A DNA stretch of 64,000 nt from Microbacterium festucae (GCF_025421715.1 NZ_JAOEFC010000001.1:124001-188000); one strand, 5' to 3'; positions 45,068-55,774 are shown, numbered from the stretch's first letter. Program-made: numbers and translations. Notes: generated from the letters alone by a model not told the origin.

Positions 45068-45112
45068 ACCTCGCTTCGAGCCCCGGATCGGGCTGGAGTG
45101 GAGGAGTTTCGC
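45031..45112. repeat. Palindromic element D3, GAGTT-core family, entering a coding region
   Basis: Left arm GCGCAACTCCTCCA (45031-45044) lies inside the last codons of the DUF559 gene; right arm TGGAGGAGTTTCGC (45099-45112) is 21 nt from the add stop. One mismatch in 14. It separates two convergent genes and could double as a terminator. Confidence 0.8.
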
Positions 45113-45133
45113 GGGGCCGCACCCGGGCCGGGG

Positions 45134-46249
45134 TCAGGAGGCGAAGCCCTCGCCGATGAGCTCGATGAGCTCCTCGCGCTCCTCGACCGACAGGAAGGCG
45201 GCCGCGGCGGCGTTGAGCTGGAAGGCCTCGAGGTCGTCGAGGTCGTACTCGAACGTGTCGGCCAGCACCGCCAGCTCGCGGGTGAGCGAGGTGCGGCTCA
45301 TGAGCCGGTTGTCGACGTTCACGGTGACCGAGAAGCCCAGCTGGTAGAGCAGGTCGAACGGGTGGTCGGCCATCTCGGTGCCCCACGCGGTGATCGCACC
45401 GGTCTGCAGGTTCGACGACGGCGACAGCTCGAGCGGGATCTCGCGGTCGCGCACCCAGCGGGCCAGGTCGCCGAAGGTGACGAAGGTCTCTTCGCCCTTC
45501 TGCGAGACGACCTCGAGGTCTTCGGCGATGCGCACGCCGTGCCCGAGGCGCAGCGCCCGGCCGTCGATGAGGGCGGAGCGGATCGAGTCGAGCCCGGCCG
45601 CCTCGCCCGCGTGGATCGTGACGGGGAAGAACTCGGATGCCAGGTAGTCGAACGCGGCCCGGTGGTTGGCGGCGGGGAAGCCGTCCTCGGCGCCGGCGAT
45701 GTCGAAGCCCACGGCGCCGCGGCCGCGGAAGGCGACGGCGAGCTCGGCGATCTCGAGCGAGCGGTCGGCGTGGCGCATCGCGGTGATGAGCTGCCCGACG
45801 CGGATGTCGCGGCCGGCCGACTCGGCGGCGTCCTCGCCCTCTTCGATGCCCTCCTGCACGGCCTCGACGGCCTCTTCCAGCGACAGCCCGCGCGCGAGGT
45901 GCTGCTCGGGCGCCCAGCGCACCTCGCCGTAGATCACGCCGTCGGCGGCGAGGTCTTCGACGAACTCCTTGGCGACCCGGCGCAGCCCGTCGGCGGTCTG
46001 CATGACCGAGGTGGTCACGTCGAAGGTCCTCAGGTACTCCACGAGCGAGCCCGAGTCGCTCTTCTCGGCGAACCAGTCGCCGAGCGCGTCGGCGTCGGTC
46101 TCGGGGACGTCGAGGCCGATCTCGTCGGCGAGCTCGATGATCGTCGCCGGGCGCAGGGCCCCGTCGAGGTGGTCGTGCAGCGACACCTTCGGCAGCGATC
46201 GGATCGAGACGCCCTGCAGCTGTGCGTCGCCGTGCGGGTCGATGGCCAT
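45134..46249 (-). CDS. add: Adenosine deaminase
   Basis: 371 residues, a metal-dependent TIM barrel: HDHLDG near residue 26 (zinc ligands), HAGE near residue 200, SPSSNLQTGAI near residue 275. Where most enzymes have NTDDP, this reads NVDNRLMS, a variant known from actinobacterial Add proteins. It turns (deoxy)adenosine into (deoxy)inosine, which the phosphorylase at 29,831 can split. ATG 46249 has AAGGA six nt upstream. Last gene of the nucleoside operon. Confidence 0.94.
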   Translation of the reverse strand: MAIDPHGDAQLQGVSIRSLPKVSLHDHLDGALRPATIIELADEIGLDVPETDADALGDWFAEKSDSGSLVEYLRTFDVTTSVMQTADGLRRVAKEFVEDLAADGVIYGEVRWAPEQHLARGLSLEEAVEAVQEGIEEGEDAAESAGRDIRVGQLITAMRHADRSLEIAELAVAFRGRGAVGFDIAGAEDGFPAANHRAAFDYLASEFFPVTIHAGEAAGLDSIRSALIDGRALRLGHGVRIAEDLEVVSQKGEETFVTFGDLARWVRDREIPLELSPSSNLQTGAITAWGTEMADHPFDLLYQLGFSVTVNVDNRLMSRTSLTRELAVLADTFEYDLDDLEAFQLNAAAAAFLSVEEREELIELIGEGFAS

Positions 46250-46284
46250 GGTGATTCCTTCTGACGGGGTGGGGGTGGAGCGGG

Positions 46285-47595
46285 TCACGCGGTGATGCGC
46301 TCGAGCACGAGCGGGGCGGATGCCGGGGCCTCGGCCCCGATCTCCCACGCGCCCTCGAGGGCCTCGGCGGCGCGCGCGAAGCGCGTCTCATCGTCGGCCA
46401 GCAGGGTGAACAGCGGCTGTCCGGCGCGCACGGCGTCGCCGGGCTTGACGTGCAGGTCGATGCCGGCGGCGTGGATGACGGGGTCCTGCGCGCGGGCGCG
46501 GCCGGCGCCCAGGCGCCAGGCGGCGATGCCGAACGGCAGCGCCTCCATGCGCGTGAGCACGCCGTCGGCGGATGCCGTGACGGTGTGGGTCTCGCGGGGC
46601 TGCGGGAGCGGGGCATCGGGGTCGCCGTCCTGCGCGCGGATCATCTCGCGCCATGCGTCCATGGCGCGCCCGTCCTGCAGGGCCTTCTCGACGTCGGCGT
46701 CGGGCTGGCCGGCCAGGGCGAGCATCTCGCGGGCGAGGGCGACGGTCAGTTCGACCACGTCGGCGGGTCCGCCGCCGGCGAGCACCTCGACCGACTCGCG
46801 CACCTCGTTGGCGTTGCCGATGGTCAGGCCCAGCGGGGTGTTCATGTCGGTGAGCAGTGCGGTGGTGGCCACGCCGGAGTCGGTGCCGAGGGCGACCATG
46901 GTGCGGGCGAGCTCGCGCGCCTTGTCGACGTCCTTCATGAAGGCGCCCGAGCCGAACTTCACGTCGAGCACGAGCGAGTCGGTGCCTTCGGCGATCTTCT
47001 TGGACATGATGCTCGACGCGATGAGCGGGATCGCCTCGACCGTGCCGGTGACGTCGCGCAGGGCGTAGAGCTTCTTGTCGGCGGGGGCCAGGCCCGAGCC
47101 GGCGGCGCAGATGACGGCGCCGACGCCGGCCAGCTGCGCGAACAGCTCGTCGTTGCTGAGCGCGGCGCGCCAGCCGGGGATCGACTCGAGCTTGTCGAGC
47201 GTGCCGCCGGTGTGGCCGAGGCCGCGGCCCGACAGCTGCGGCACCGCGACGCCGAACGAGGCGACCAGCGGCGCCAGCGGGAGGGTGATCTTGTCGCCCA
47301 CGCCGCCCGTGGAGTGCTTGTCGACGGTGGGCTTGCCCAGCGCGCCGAAGCTCATCCGCTCGCCCGAGGCGATCATCGCGTCGGTCATCACGCGGATCTC
47401 CTCACGGGTCATGCCGTTGAGGAGCACGGCCATCGTGAACGCCGACATCTGCGCGTCGGCGACGTAGCCGCGCGTATACGCGTCGATCATCCAGCGCAGC
47501 GCGTCGCCCGGGACGACTCCCCCGTCGCGCTTGATGCTGATCACCTGGACGGCGTCGAACGGCTCGACGCCGCCCGTGGTCTGCGCACCGGTCAT
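46285..47595 (-). CDS. deoA: Thymidine phosphorylase
   Basis: 436 residues: glycosyltransferase family 3 N-terminal helices, KHSTGGVGDKIT in the phosphate site near residue 90, SGRGLGHTGGTLDKLES near residue 118, and the C-terminal pyrimidine phosphorylase domain. It converts thymidine or deoxyuridine to base plus deoxyribose-1-phosphate. ATG 47595 overlaps the cdd stop (ATGA). Confidence 0.95.
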   Translation of the reverse strand: MTGAQTTGGVEPFDAVQVISIKRDGGVVPGDALRWMIDAYTRGYVADAQMSAFTMAVLLNGMTREEIRVMTDAMIASGERMSFGALGKPTVDKHSTGGVGDKITLPLAPLVASFGVAVPQLSGRGLGHTGGTLDKLESIPGWRAALSNDELFAQLAGVGAVICAAGSGLAPADKKLYALRDVTGTVEAIPLIASSIMSKKIAEGTDSLVLDVKFGSGAFMKDVDKARELARTMVALGTDSGVATTALLTDMNTPLGLTIGNANEVRESVEVLAGGGPADVVELTVALAREMLALAGQPDADVEKALQDGRAMDAWREMIRAQDGDPDAPLPQPRETHTVTASADGVLTRMEALPFGIAAWRLGAGRARAQDPVIHAAGIDLHVKPGDAVRAGQPLFTLLADDETRFARAAEALEGAWEIGAEAPASAPLVLERITA

Positions 47596-47993
47596 CGGGC
47601 GGCCTCCTCGAGGTCTCGGGGCCCGAACGCGTCGGGCAGCACCTCGTCGATGGTGCGGATGCCGGAGACGGTCTCCAGCAGCATGCCCGGCAGGGCGAAT
47701 TCGTTGAGCAGCTGGCGGCAGCGCCCGCACGGCATGATCGTCTGGCCGTCGTTGTTGACGCACACGAACGCGACGAGCTGGCCGCCGCCGGACATGTGCA
47801 GGTCGCCCACGAGCGCGCACTCGGCGCACAGGCCCACGCCGTACGAGGCATTCTCGACGTTGCATCCGGACACGATGCGCCCGTCGCTGACGAGCGCGGC
47901 GGCGCCCACCCGGTAGCGGGAGTAGGGCGCGTAGGCGCGCTGCATCGCCTCGATCGCCGCGGCGCGCAGCTCGTCCCAATCGATGTCGGTCAT
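47592..47993 (-). CDS. cdd: Cytidine deaminase
   Basis: 133 residues, the short tetrameric type. CNVENASYGVGLCAECAL holds the first zinc Cys with the catalytic Glu, and MPCGRCRQ the other two zinc Cys. It produces uridine and deoxyuridine for DeoA. It starts one base after the upstream permease stop, with AAGGG five nt before ATG 47993. Confidence 0.95.
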   Translation of the reverse strand: MTDIDWDELRAAAIEAMQRAYAPYSRYRVGAAALVSDGRIVSGCNVENASYGVGLCAECALVGDLHMSGGGQLVAFVCVNNDGQTIMPCGRCRQLLNEFALPGMLLETVSGIRTIDEVLPDAFGPRDLEEAAR

Positions 47994-47994
47994 C

Positions 47995-49275
47995 TCAACC
48001 CTTCACGTAGGCCACGCCGTCGGCGGCGGGCGCCCGGGACTTGCCGACCACTCCGGCCACGACGAAGATCGTCACCAGGTACGGCAGCATCAGCATGAAC
48101 TCGCTCGGCACCGGCGAGCCGATGACGCTGAGGGTGTTCTGCAGGTTGGATGCGAAGCCGAACAGCAGCGCCGCCAGGGTGGCCTTGATCGGGTCCCACT
48201 GGCCGAAGATGACGGCCGCGAGCGCGATGAAGCCGGCGCCGGCGGTCATCTCCTTGTTGAAGGCGATGCCGTTGCCGATCGTGAACACGGTGCCGCCGAT
48301 GCCGGCCAGCGCTCCGGCGAGCACGACGTTCCAGAAGCGGGTCGCGTTGACCTTGATGCCGACGGTGTCGGCGGCCTGCGGGTGCTCGCCGACGGCGCGC
48401 AGGCGCAGCCCCCAGCGGGTCTTGAACATGCCCACCCACACCAGGGCCACGGCGATGTACATCAGGTAGACGATGAGCGTCTGGCGGAACAGCACCGGCC
48501 CGAGCACGGGGATCTCGCTCAGGAGCGGGATCGGGATGCGGTCGAAGCGGGGCGGGGTGTTCAGCGCCGCCTTGTTGGGCTGCAGCACCTGCGAGAACAG
48601 GAAGCTGGTGAGTCCGGCCACCAGCACGTTGAGCACGACACCGACGATCACCTGGTCGACGAGGTACTTGATCGAGAACGCGGCGAGCACCGCGGCCACG
48701 AGCATGCCGGCCACGGCGGCGGCGACCAGGCCCGCGATGGGCAGGCCGGTGACGGATGCCACGAGCGCGGCCGTGAACGCACCGGCGAGCAGCTGTCCCT
48801 CGATGGCGATGTTGACGACGCCGGCACGTTCGCCGATGACGCCGGCCAGCGCGCCGTAGATGAGGGGCACGGCCAGTGCCAGCGAGCCCGCCAGCAGGCC
48901 CGCGACCGGCACGGTGCCGCCGGCGGCGGCCCAGGTGAGGAAGCCGACGACGAGCACGACGATGTAGACGATGACGACCCACAGCGGCGAGCGGCCGAAC
49001 GCGCGCACGAAGTAGGCGGCGACGCCGGCCAGCGCGAGCGAGAGCACGAGGCACGCCCACGCGGTCGCGGTGACGGGCACGACGAGGTCGGCGACCTGGA
49101 ACAGGTCGGTGCCGGTGGCCAGGCGGAAGGTCGTGGTGCCGCCCGGGCGGGGCGCGGCCAGCAGCAGGATCGCGAACAGCACGCTGAAGATCAGCAGGGC
49201 GATCGGGGTCTTCCAGCTGCGGATGATCGTCGTCTCGGGGAGGACGGCGTCGGTGGAGGTCTGGACGGTGGTCAT
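47995..49275 (-). CDS. ABC transporter permease, BMP/nucleoside uptake family (second permease)
   Basis: 426 residues with about ten helices. The family core lies at residues about 140-400: GVIGERAGVVNIAIEGQ, LRAVGEHPQAADTVGI and FIALAAVIFGQWDP. An extended N-terminal part adds helices near residues 23-42 and 65-110. It pairs with the permease encoded upstream; together they form the membrane channel for nucleosides delivered by the BMP lipoprotein. ATG 49275 overlaps the first permease stop. Confidence 0.9.
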   Translation of the reverse strand: MTTVQTSTDAVLPETTIIRSWKTPIALLIFSVLFAILLLAAPRPGGTTTFRLATGTDLFQVADLVVPVTATAWACLVLSLALAGVAAYFVRAFGRSPLWVVIVYIVVLVVGFLTWAAAGGTVPVAGLLAGSLALAVPLIYGALAGVIGERAGVVNIAIEGQLLAGAFTAALVASVTGLPIAGLVAAAVAGMLVAAVLAAFSIKYLVDQVIVGVVLNVLVAGLTSFLFSQVLQPNKAALNTPPRFDRIPIPLLSEIPVLGPVLFRQTLIVYLMYIAVALVWVGMFKTRWGLRLRAVGEHPQAADTVGIKVNATRFWNVVLAGALAGIGGTVFTIGNGIAFNKEMTAGAGFIALAAVIFGQWDPIKATLAALLFGFASNLQNTLSVIGSPVPSEFMLMLPYLVTIFVVAGVVGKSRAPAADGVAYVKG

Positions 49276-50542
49276 GCCGTCACCTCCTCTTCTGCCTTGA
49301 CTTCGGCTTTCAGTTCCTTGGCCCGCGCCTTCTCACGTCGGCGCTTGTCGCGCTCGGGAGAGGGCAGGAAGAAGATCGTGCGCACCAGCGGTGGGGCGGC
49401 GATGAACAGCACGATCAGCGACTGCACGACGGTGACGATCTCGATCGGGATCTGCTCGCCGGCCTGCATGGCGAAGCCACCGGCCTTGAACGCGCCGAAC
49501 AGGATGCCGGCGGCGAAGGTGCCCCACGGGGTGGAGCGGCCCAGCAGCGCCACGGTGATCGCGTCGAAGCCGATGCCGGCGTCGATGCCGGCGGTGAAGC
49601 CGGTGGTGATGGTGCCGAGCACCTGGTTCACACCGGCCAGGCCCGCCAGGGCACCGGCGATGAGCATGCCGTAGACGTACATGTTCTTCACGTCGATGCC
49701 CGCCACCCGCGCGGCGTTGGGGTTCTCGCCGACGGCGCGGAACTTGAAGCCGAGGCTCGAGCGGCTGAGCAGCCACCACACGACGACCGTCGCGATGATC
49801 ACCAGGATGAAGCCGAGGTGCAGGTTGTAGCCGGGTCCGAGCAGCCCCGGGAAGATCGCGGTCTCCTTCATGGCCGGCGACTTCGGGTTGCTCGAGCCGG
49901 GTGCCTGCAGCAGGCCCGGGGTGCGCAGCATCCACGAGATCAGGTAGAACGCGACGTAGTTGAGCATGATCGTGACGATCACCTCGTGCGCGCCGGTGCG
50001 GGCCTTCAGAAGACCGGCGATGCCGGCCCAGATCGCGCCGCAGAGCATGCCGACGACCACGGCCAGCAGCATGTGCAGGCCGAAGGGCAGGTCGAAGCCG
50101 AACGCGATCCAGCCGGCGCCGGCGGATGCCATGAGCATCTGCCCGCGTCCGCCGATGTTGAACATGCCGATGCGGAAGGCGAGGGCGACGCCCAGGCCGG
50201 CTGCGATCAGCGGCGTGGCGAAGGTGAGCGTCTCGGTGAACGGACGGATGCCGCGCGCGAAGTCGGGCGCGTTGAAGTTGTAGATCGAGCCGCGGAACAG
50301 CGCCGTGTAGGCGCCGCTGACCGACTGCCAGACCGCCGCGATCGTGTCGCCCGGACGGGCGAAGAAGTACACCGACGCCTCTTGCACGCGGGTGTCGGTG
50401 ACGGCGATCATGATGCCGCCGACGATGAGGGCGAGCACCACCGCCAGCACGGAGATCAGCCAGTTGCCCTGGGTGATGCGCACGAAGGTGTCGTGCCACT
50501 TCGACGGCGGCTGCACCTCCGTCTGCTTGTCGGTCGCGGCGC

Positions 50543-50546
<4 letters not shown>
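49272..50546 (-). CDS. ABC transporter permease, BMP/nucleoside uptake family (first permease)
   Basis: 424 residues. Helices begin at residue 30 (WLISVLAVVLALIVGGIMIAV); the conserved region holds GRGQMLMASAGAGWIAFGF, KARTGAHEVIVTIMLNYVAF, FRAVGENPNAARVAGI and GFDAITVALLGRSTPWG. The C-terminal 30 residues are highly charged. GTG 50546 overlaps the ATPase stop. Same operon as the second permease and the ATPase. Confidence 0.9.
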
Positions 50547-52063
<1,517 letters not shown>

Positions 52064-52071
52064 GGATCCCG

Positions 52072-52077
52072 ATCCTA
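52072..52077 (-). promoter_or_regulatory. -10 element of the nucleoside ABC ATPase gene
   Basis: TAGGAT on the minus strand, eight nt before ATG 52063, downstream of the lipoprotein terminator hairpin. Confidence 0.5.
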
Positions 52078-52114
52078 CTGAGGGGGTGCGCCGCACGCAC
52101 CCGTGACAAACGAG

Positions 52115-52150
52115 CGCGCGGGGAGGCCGGCGCACCGGCCTCCCCGCGCG
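52115..52150. terminator. 16-bp perfect hairpin after the BMP lipoprotein gene
   Basis: GCGCGGGGAGGCCGG (52116-52130) and CCGGCCTCCCCGCGC (52135-52149) surround CGCA, with one further C-G pair outside. It begins ten nt after the lipoprotein stop on the minus strand and is followed there by CTCGTTTG. It probably ends or slows the lipoprotein transcript so that this protein is made in excess over the transporter. Confidence 0.75.
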
Positions 52151-52159
52151 GGAGGAGTG

Positions 52160-53263
52160 TTACTCCGAGAGGTACGAGGTGACCTCGATCGAGCCGTCGA
52201 TGATGCCGGCCTTGATCGTGTCGAGCTCGCCCTGCAGGTCTGCGGCGACCTTCGACTCGAAGTCGTGGAACGGGGCCAGGCCCACGCCCTCGTTCTCGAG
52301 CGTGCCGATGAACGGCGCGGCGTCGAAGTTGCCCTCACCGGCGGCCGTGACGGCCTCCTCGACACCCACGTCGATGCCCTTGCGGATCGAGGTGAGCAGC
52401 AGGTCGCCGACCGACGGGTCGGTCTCGAACACGTCGGCGTCGACGCCGACCATCGCGATGTCGCGGCCGGAGTCGCGGATCACCGAGGCGGCCGACTGGT
52501 AGATCGGGCCACCGACGGGCAGGAGCACGTCCACGCCCTGGTCGACGATGCCCTGCGCGGCGTTGATGGCGTCCTGGTTGGCCTCGAAGCCACCGGTGAA
52601 GACACCGTCGGTGCCGTCCCAGCCGACGACCTGGACGCTCTTGCCCTTCTGGGCGTTGAAGTAGTCGACACCCTGCTTGAAGCCGTCCATGAAGATGGTG
52701 ACGGTCGGGATGTTCATGCCACCGAAGGTGCCCACCTTGCCGGCGGTCGAGTACGACGCCGCGGCGTAGCCGGCGAGGAACGCGGCCTGGGCGGTGTCGA
52801 AGATGATCGGCTTGATGTTCTCGGCGTCGGTCTTGCCGTCGAAGTCGTTGTCGACCATGTCGTCGATCGAGACGAACTCGACCTCGGGGTTGGCGACGGC
52901 GGCCTCACCGGCAGCGGAGGCGAGGAGGAAGCCGACCGTGATGATCAGGTTGCAGCCCTCGTCGACGAGGCTCTGGATGTTCGGGGCGTAGTCGGACTCG
53001 GAGCCCGACTCGACCTTCTTGGACTCGACGCCCAGCGACGCGGCCGCGGCCTCGAGGCCCTCGGCACCGAGCTGGTTGAACGACTTGTCCTCGAAGCCGC
53101 CGGCGTCGGACACCATGCAGGGCTTGAAGCCGTCGACGGCACCGCCGGGTGCGGCGGAGCCGGAGGGCGAGCTCTCGGGTGCGGATGCACAGCCGGCGAG
53201 GGCGACGAACATGCTGGCGGCGACGAGGCTGCCGAGCACGCGCTTTCGGGTGGAAATGGTCAA
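52160..53263 (-). CDS. BMP family nucleoside-binding lipoprotein
   Basis: 367 residues. The signal sequence (TRKRVLGSLVAASMFVALAGC) ends in the lipobox LAGC; Cys25 is lipidated. The binding protein shows VSDAGGFEDKSFNQLGAEGL near residue 50 and VDQGVDVLLPVGGP. Family members (PnrA, BmpA, YufN) bind purine nucleosides outside the cell. TTG 53263 is chosen because GGAGG lies five nt upstream and the signal peptide then has normal length; the ATG at 53311 would add 16 residues without ribosome-binding site. The leader contains a CCCGCG/CGCGGG stem at 53285-53301. Confidence 0.9.
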   Translation of the reverse strand: MTISTRKRVLGSLVAASMFVALAGCASAPESSPSGSAAPGGAVDGFKPCMVSDAGGFEDKSFNQLGAEGLEAAAASLGVESKKVESGSESDYAPNIQSLVDEGCNLIITVGFLLASAAGEAAVANPEVEFVSIDDMVDNDFDGKTDAENIKPIIFDTAQAAFLAGYAAASYSTAGKVGTFGGMNIPTVTIFMDGFKQGVDYFNAQKGKSVQVVGWDGTDGVFTGGFEANQDAINAAQGIVDQGVDVLLPVGGPIYQSAASVIRDSGRDIAMVGVDADVFETDPSVGDLLLTSIRKGIDVGVEEAVTAAGEGNFDAAPFIGTLENEGVGLAPFHDFESKVAADLQGELDTIKAGIIDGSIEVTSYLSE

Positions 53264-53437
53264 CGCTGCCTCCACGGAAGAAGACCCGCGGATTTCGCGG
53301 GGGTTTCCCATGAAGTTACCTACTGTGACGGCGCGGTTGCGGTCAGATCATGCCCATGGTCGGGAATGGTTACAAAGACGCAATCATTCCGATACACCGC
53401 GCCCCGACGGGCGGCATCCGGTCGGCCGGCACGCGGC

Positions 53438-54553
53438 TCAGAGCACGTCGCCGCGGCCGGTGAGCTTGAGCGCGTCGACCACGCCCTTCACCCGCTGCGC
53501 GTGCTCGCTGGTGGTCACCAGCAGCGCGTCGGGGGTGTCGACCACGACGATGTCCTTCACGCCGATGAGGCTGATGACGCGGTTGGTGTGGCTGACGACG
53601 ATGCCGCTGGCGGCGTCGGAGAGGATGCGGGCGTTCTCGCCGAGGATCGCCAGGTCGTTCTTGCGGCCGCTGGAGTTGAGCTTGGCGAGGCTCGCGAAGT
53701 CGCCCACGTCGTCCCAGTCGAAGTGGCCGGGCACGACGGCCAACCGCCCCTTCTCGGCGGCGGGCTCGGCCACGACGTAGTCGATGGCGATCTTGGGGAG
53801 GGTCGGCCACACCCGGTCGACGACCGGTCCGCGGCGGTCGCGGTCGTCCCACGCCTCGGCCAGCTCGAGCAGTCCCGCGTGCAGCTGCGGGTTGTTGGCC
53901 TCGATCTCGGCCAGCAGCACGTCGGCGCGCGAGATGAACATGCCCGCGTTCCACAGGTAGGAGCGGTCGGCGACGTAGGCGCGGGCCGTGTCGAGGTCGG
54001 GCTTCTCGACGAAGCGCTCGACGAGGGAGGCGTCGCGGGCGCCCTCGACGATGAGCTCGCCGCCGCGCTTGATGTAGCCGAAGCCGACCGCGGGCTCGGA
54101 GGGCGCGATGCCGATCGTGCAGATGTAGCCCTCGCGGGCCACGGCCACGGCGTCGCGCACGGCGAACTCGAACACGCGCGTCCCGCGGATGACGTGGTCG
54201 GCGGCGAAGGAGCCGATGATCACGTCGGGCTCGCGGCGGTGCAGGATCGCGGCGGCCAGGCCGATGGCGGCGGCCGAGTCGCGCGGCTCGGACTCGAGGA
54301 AGACGTTGTGGTCGGGGATGCCGGGAAGCTGCGCCTCGACGGCGGCGCGGTGGGCGCGGCCGGTGACCACGGCGATGCGGTCCTCCCCCGCCAGCGGCGC
54401 GAGGCGGTCCCACGTGTCGCGCAGGAGCGAATGGCCCGACCCGGTGAGGTCGTGCAAGAACTTCGGGGCATCCGCGCGCGACAGCGGCCACAGCCGGCTT
54501 CCCACCCCTCCGGCGGGGATGACGGCGTAGAAGTCCTCAAGGGCGTCGACCAT
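53438..54553 (-). CDS. manC: Mannose-1-phosphate guanylyltransferase
   Basis: 371 residues. Nucleotidyltransferase domain with the GTP-binding AGGVGSRLWPLSR at residue 14, the sugar-site FVEKPD near residue 185 and the left-handed helix tail. The phosphomannose isomerase domain of bifunctional enzymes is missing, so it only makes GDP-mannose from mannose-1-phosphate and GTP for cell-wall or lipid glycans. The leaderless -10 TAGGCT lies seven nt before ATG 54553. The mycobacterial counterpart (Rv3264c) is next to rml and LCP genes, while here it lies beside sdhC. Confidence 0.92.
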   Translation of the reverse strand: MVDALEDFYAVIPAGGVGSRLWPLSRADAPKFLHDLTGSGHSLLRDTWDRLAPLAGEDRIAVVTGRAHRAAVEAQLPGIPDHNVFLESEPRDSAAAIGLAAAILHRREPDVIIGSFAADHVIRGTRVFEFAVRDAVAVAREGYICTIGIAPSEPAVGFGYIKRGGELIVEGARDASLVERFVEKPDLDTARAYVADRSYLWNAGMFISRADVLLAEIEANNPQLHAGLLELAEAWDDRDRRGPVVDRVWPTLPKIAIDYVVAEPAAEKGRLAVVPGHFDWDDVGDFASLAKLNSSGRKNDLAILGENARILSDAASGIVVSHTNRVISLIGVKDIVVVDTPDALLVTTSEHAQRVKGVVDALKLTGRGDVL

Positions 54554-54794
54554 GCCCCGAAGCCTACCCGCGCGGCATCCGCCCGCCCGGGAGAGCGCCG
54601 TGACAACGCAAGAATCCGGGATCCTTCGGATCTCTCGACATCGAGAGAACTTAGGCCATCCTTCGTCGCCGGTCCCCCAGACCGGGAATAAGATGATCCT
54701 GCGCCCGTCTGCGACGCCGGGGGGAACCCCCGAGTGGGCATCGACTGCCCGTCGCCGCGTTCGAGGTGTCACATCTCACCAAGGGAGGACGACC
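54554..54794. promoter_or_regulatory. Divergent promoter region of manC and sdhCDAB
   Basis: Contains the manC -10 (54561-54566), an 18-base palindrome TCTCTCGA-CA-TCGAGAGA at 54631-54648, and TAAGAT at 54689-54694 as a possible -10 for the sdh operon. The palindrome sits about 40 bp upstream of that hexamer, a fitting place for a regulator. No gene fits the region. Confidence 0.5.
54561..54566 (-). promoter_or_regulatory. -10 element of manC
   Basis: TAGGCT on the minus strand, seven nt before ATG 54553. Confidence 0.6.
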
Positions 54795-55229
54795 GTGTCT
54801 GCACCAGCACGAGTCACACCGTCGGTCACGCAGACGACGTCCAGGACTCCGCGGGGAACGCTGTATCGCGGCCGCGAGGGCATGTGGTCGTGGGTGCTGC
54901 ACCGCATCACCGGCGTCGCCATCTTCTTCTTCCTGCTCGTGCACGTGCTCGACACGGCGCTGATCCGCGTCGCGCCCGAGGCCTACGACGCCGTGATGAG
55001 CACCTACAAGAACCCGATCATGGGTCTCGGCGAGACGGTGCTGGTCGCCGCCATCGTCTACCACGCCTTCAACGGCCTGCGCATCATCGCCGTCGACCTG
55101 TGGCCGGCCGCGACGCGCCACCAGCGTCAGCTGTGGTGGGCCGTGCTGGTCCTGTGGGCGGTGACCGTCGGCGGCTTCGCCGCCCGCCACCTCCCGATCG
55201 TCTTCTCGAACATGGGAGGCGGTCACTGA
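54795..55229 (+). CDS. sdhC: Succinate dehydrogenase cytochrome b subunit
   Basis: 144 residues with three helices (from FFFLLVHVLDTALI, LGETVLVAAIVYHAFNG and WWAVLVLWAVTVGGF). Early residues include MWSWVLHRITGVAIF, the conserved Ser/His/Arg of the quinone and heme site, and a second His lies in VYHAFNGLR. It anchors the enzyme in the membrane and passes electrons to the quinone. GTG 54795 has GGGAGG six nt upstream. Confidence 0.93.
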   Translation: MSAPARVTPSVTQTTSRTPRGTLYRGREGMWSWVLHRITGVAIFFFLLVHVLDTALIRVAPEAYDAVMSTYKNPIMGLGETVLVAAIVYHAFNGLRIIAVDLWPAATRHQRQLWWAVLVLWAVTVGGFAARHLPIVFSNMGGGH

Positions 55230-55687
55230 TGAGCACCGACACCCTCGCCGCTCCCCGCAGCTCTCGCAACGCGCAGGTGCGCAAGTCCGGCCCGAACCTC
55301 GAGAAGTGGGGCTGGATCTACATGCGCGTCTCGGGCGTGCTGCTGATCGTGCTGATCTTCGGCCACCTGTTCGTGAACCTCATGCTCGGCGAAGGCATCC
55401 ACGGCATCGACTTCGCGTTCGTCGCCGGCAAGTTCGCCTCGCCGTTCTGGCAGTGGTGGGACGTGCTGATGCTGTGGCTGGCCTTCATCCACGGCGCCAA
55501 CGGCATGCGCACGATCGTCAACGACTACGTCACCGGCCAGGCGGTGCGCCGCGTGCTGGTGTGGGCGATCTGGGCGGCCGCCGCGCTGCTGATCCTCCTC
55601 GGCACGCTCGTCGTGTTCACCTTCGACCCGTGCATCCCCAACCTCAGCGACGGCAGCGTCCTCACCGAGCTGTGCGCCGCGCAGTGA
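55229..55687 (+). CDS. sdhD: Succinate dehydrogenase membrane anchor subunit
   Basis: 152 residues with three helices: VSGVLLIVLIFGHLFVNLML, VLMLWLAFIHGANGMR and AIWAAAALLILLGTLV. The His in FGHLF and in FIHGANG are the likely heme ligands. It starts in a TGATG overlap with sdhC. An 87-nt gap separates it from sdhA. Confidence 0.92.
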   Translation: MSTDTLAAPRSSRNAQVRKSGPNLEKWGWIYMRVSGVLLIVLIFGHLFVNLMLGEGIHGIDFAFVAGKFASPFWQWWDVLMLWLAFIHGANGMRTIVNDYVTGQAVRRVLVWAIWAAAALLILLGTLVVFTFDPCIPNLSDGSVLTELCAAQ

Positions 55688-55774
55688 TCCTCGGCGCGGA
55701 ACCCCGCACGACCTCCCCCATACGCGACCGACGCTGCCCGCGAACGACGCAGCAGAAGACGAAGGCATCCTGAC

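Noticed and set aside
54650..54668. DtxR/IdeR iron box before sdhC
   Set aside because: TTAGGCCATCCTT agrees with only the outer part of the 19-bp consensus; too weak to call.
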